Source: Rickettsiales bacterium
GTDB taxonomy: Bacteria > Pseudomonadota > Alphaproteobacteria > Rickettsiales > UBA1997
Assembly: GCA_028040005.1 (NCBI GenBank)
Contig: JAOFKK010000049.1
Span: forward strand, 1 to 7,481
Length of the DNA: 7,481 nucleotides
Direction: 5' to 3'
The position numbers and the translations under genes are program-made. Shown in pieces: positions 7,471 through 7,481 of this stretch; position 1 is the stretch's first letter; every line of letters begins with the position of its first letter. The notes beneath the pieces are model-generated. The model searched no databases. It saw only the letters and a program-made list of their open reading frames with translations, and was not told the origin of the DNA.

Positions 7471-7481
7471 AGGAGATATGA
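7471..7481 (+). promoter_or_regulatory. Ribosome binding site and start codon of a gene running off the right edge
   Basis: AGGAG at 7471-7475 is followed after two bases by ATG at 7478-7480. The spacing is short but the Shine-Dalgarno is the best in the window, and a promoter lies just upstream. Only four bases of the possible coding sequence are present, so nothing can be said of the product. An imperfect inverted repeat (7445-7455 with 7464-7473) could hide this site. Confidence 0.4.

Larger units (their letters stand above)
7177..7477. other. Intergenic region between tpsB and a probable divergent gene
   Basis: This 301-base stretch contains no convincing protein gene. From left to right it holds the AT-rich tpsB leader (a possible TATATT -10 at 7200-7195 without a good -35), a weak hairpin with a T-tract for the minus strand (7230-7252), a promoter-like pair (7274-7302, plus), a GC-richer structured patch (about 7309-7400), and a second plus-strand promoter (7417-7444). 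I could not assign a clear promoter for tpsB. Confidence 0.6.

Overview
The window comes from a strongly AT-rich bacterium. Its proteins are rich in Asn, Lys and Ile, AGA is the usual Arg codon, and the two secretion genes are of the Gram-negative outer-membrane type. This fits an AT-rich proteobacterium, possibly a Rickettsiales- or Holosporales-like host-associated lineage. That placement is an inference from composition and gene content; no rRNA or housekeeping marker is present to confirm it.

Almost the whole window is one two-partner secretion (TPS, type Vb) locus read from right to left on the minus strand. The order is: a ShlB/FhaC/HecB-family outer-membrane transporter (TpsB, 7176-5344), a small outer-membrane beta-barrel protein (5244-4621), and the N-terminal 1507 residues of a very large filamentous-haemagglutinin/CdiA-like exoprotein (TpsA, from 4521 off the left edge). 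The TpsA frame stays open for the full 4521 bases, so its C-terminus, where an adhesin tail or toxin would lie, is not visible. TpsB would recognise the TPS domain of TpsA in the periplasm through its POTRA domains and thread TpsA through its barrel to the surface.

The unusual part is the middle gene. The beta-barrel gene has its own sigma70-like promoter (5298-5325) and is followed by a near-ideal intrinsic terminator (4565-4601). The TPS pair is therefore split by a self-contained transcription unit, and only about 50 bases remain between that terminator and the tpsA start.

The right end (7177-7477) is intergenic. It holds a weak hairpin near tpsB, a locally GC-richer structured patch (about 7309-7400) preceded by a promoter-like sequence and followed by a T-tract (a candidate small RNA), and then a second plus-strand promoter with a Shine-Dalgarno and ATG at the very edge. 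The last two suggest a divergent gene starting at 7478. I found no CRISPR array, tRNA, rRNA, insertion sequence or transposase.
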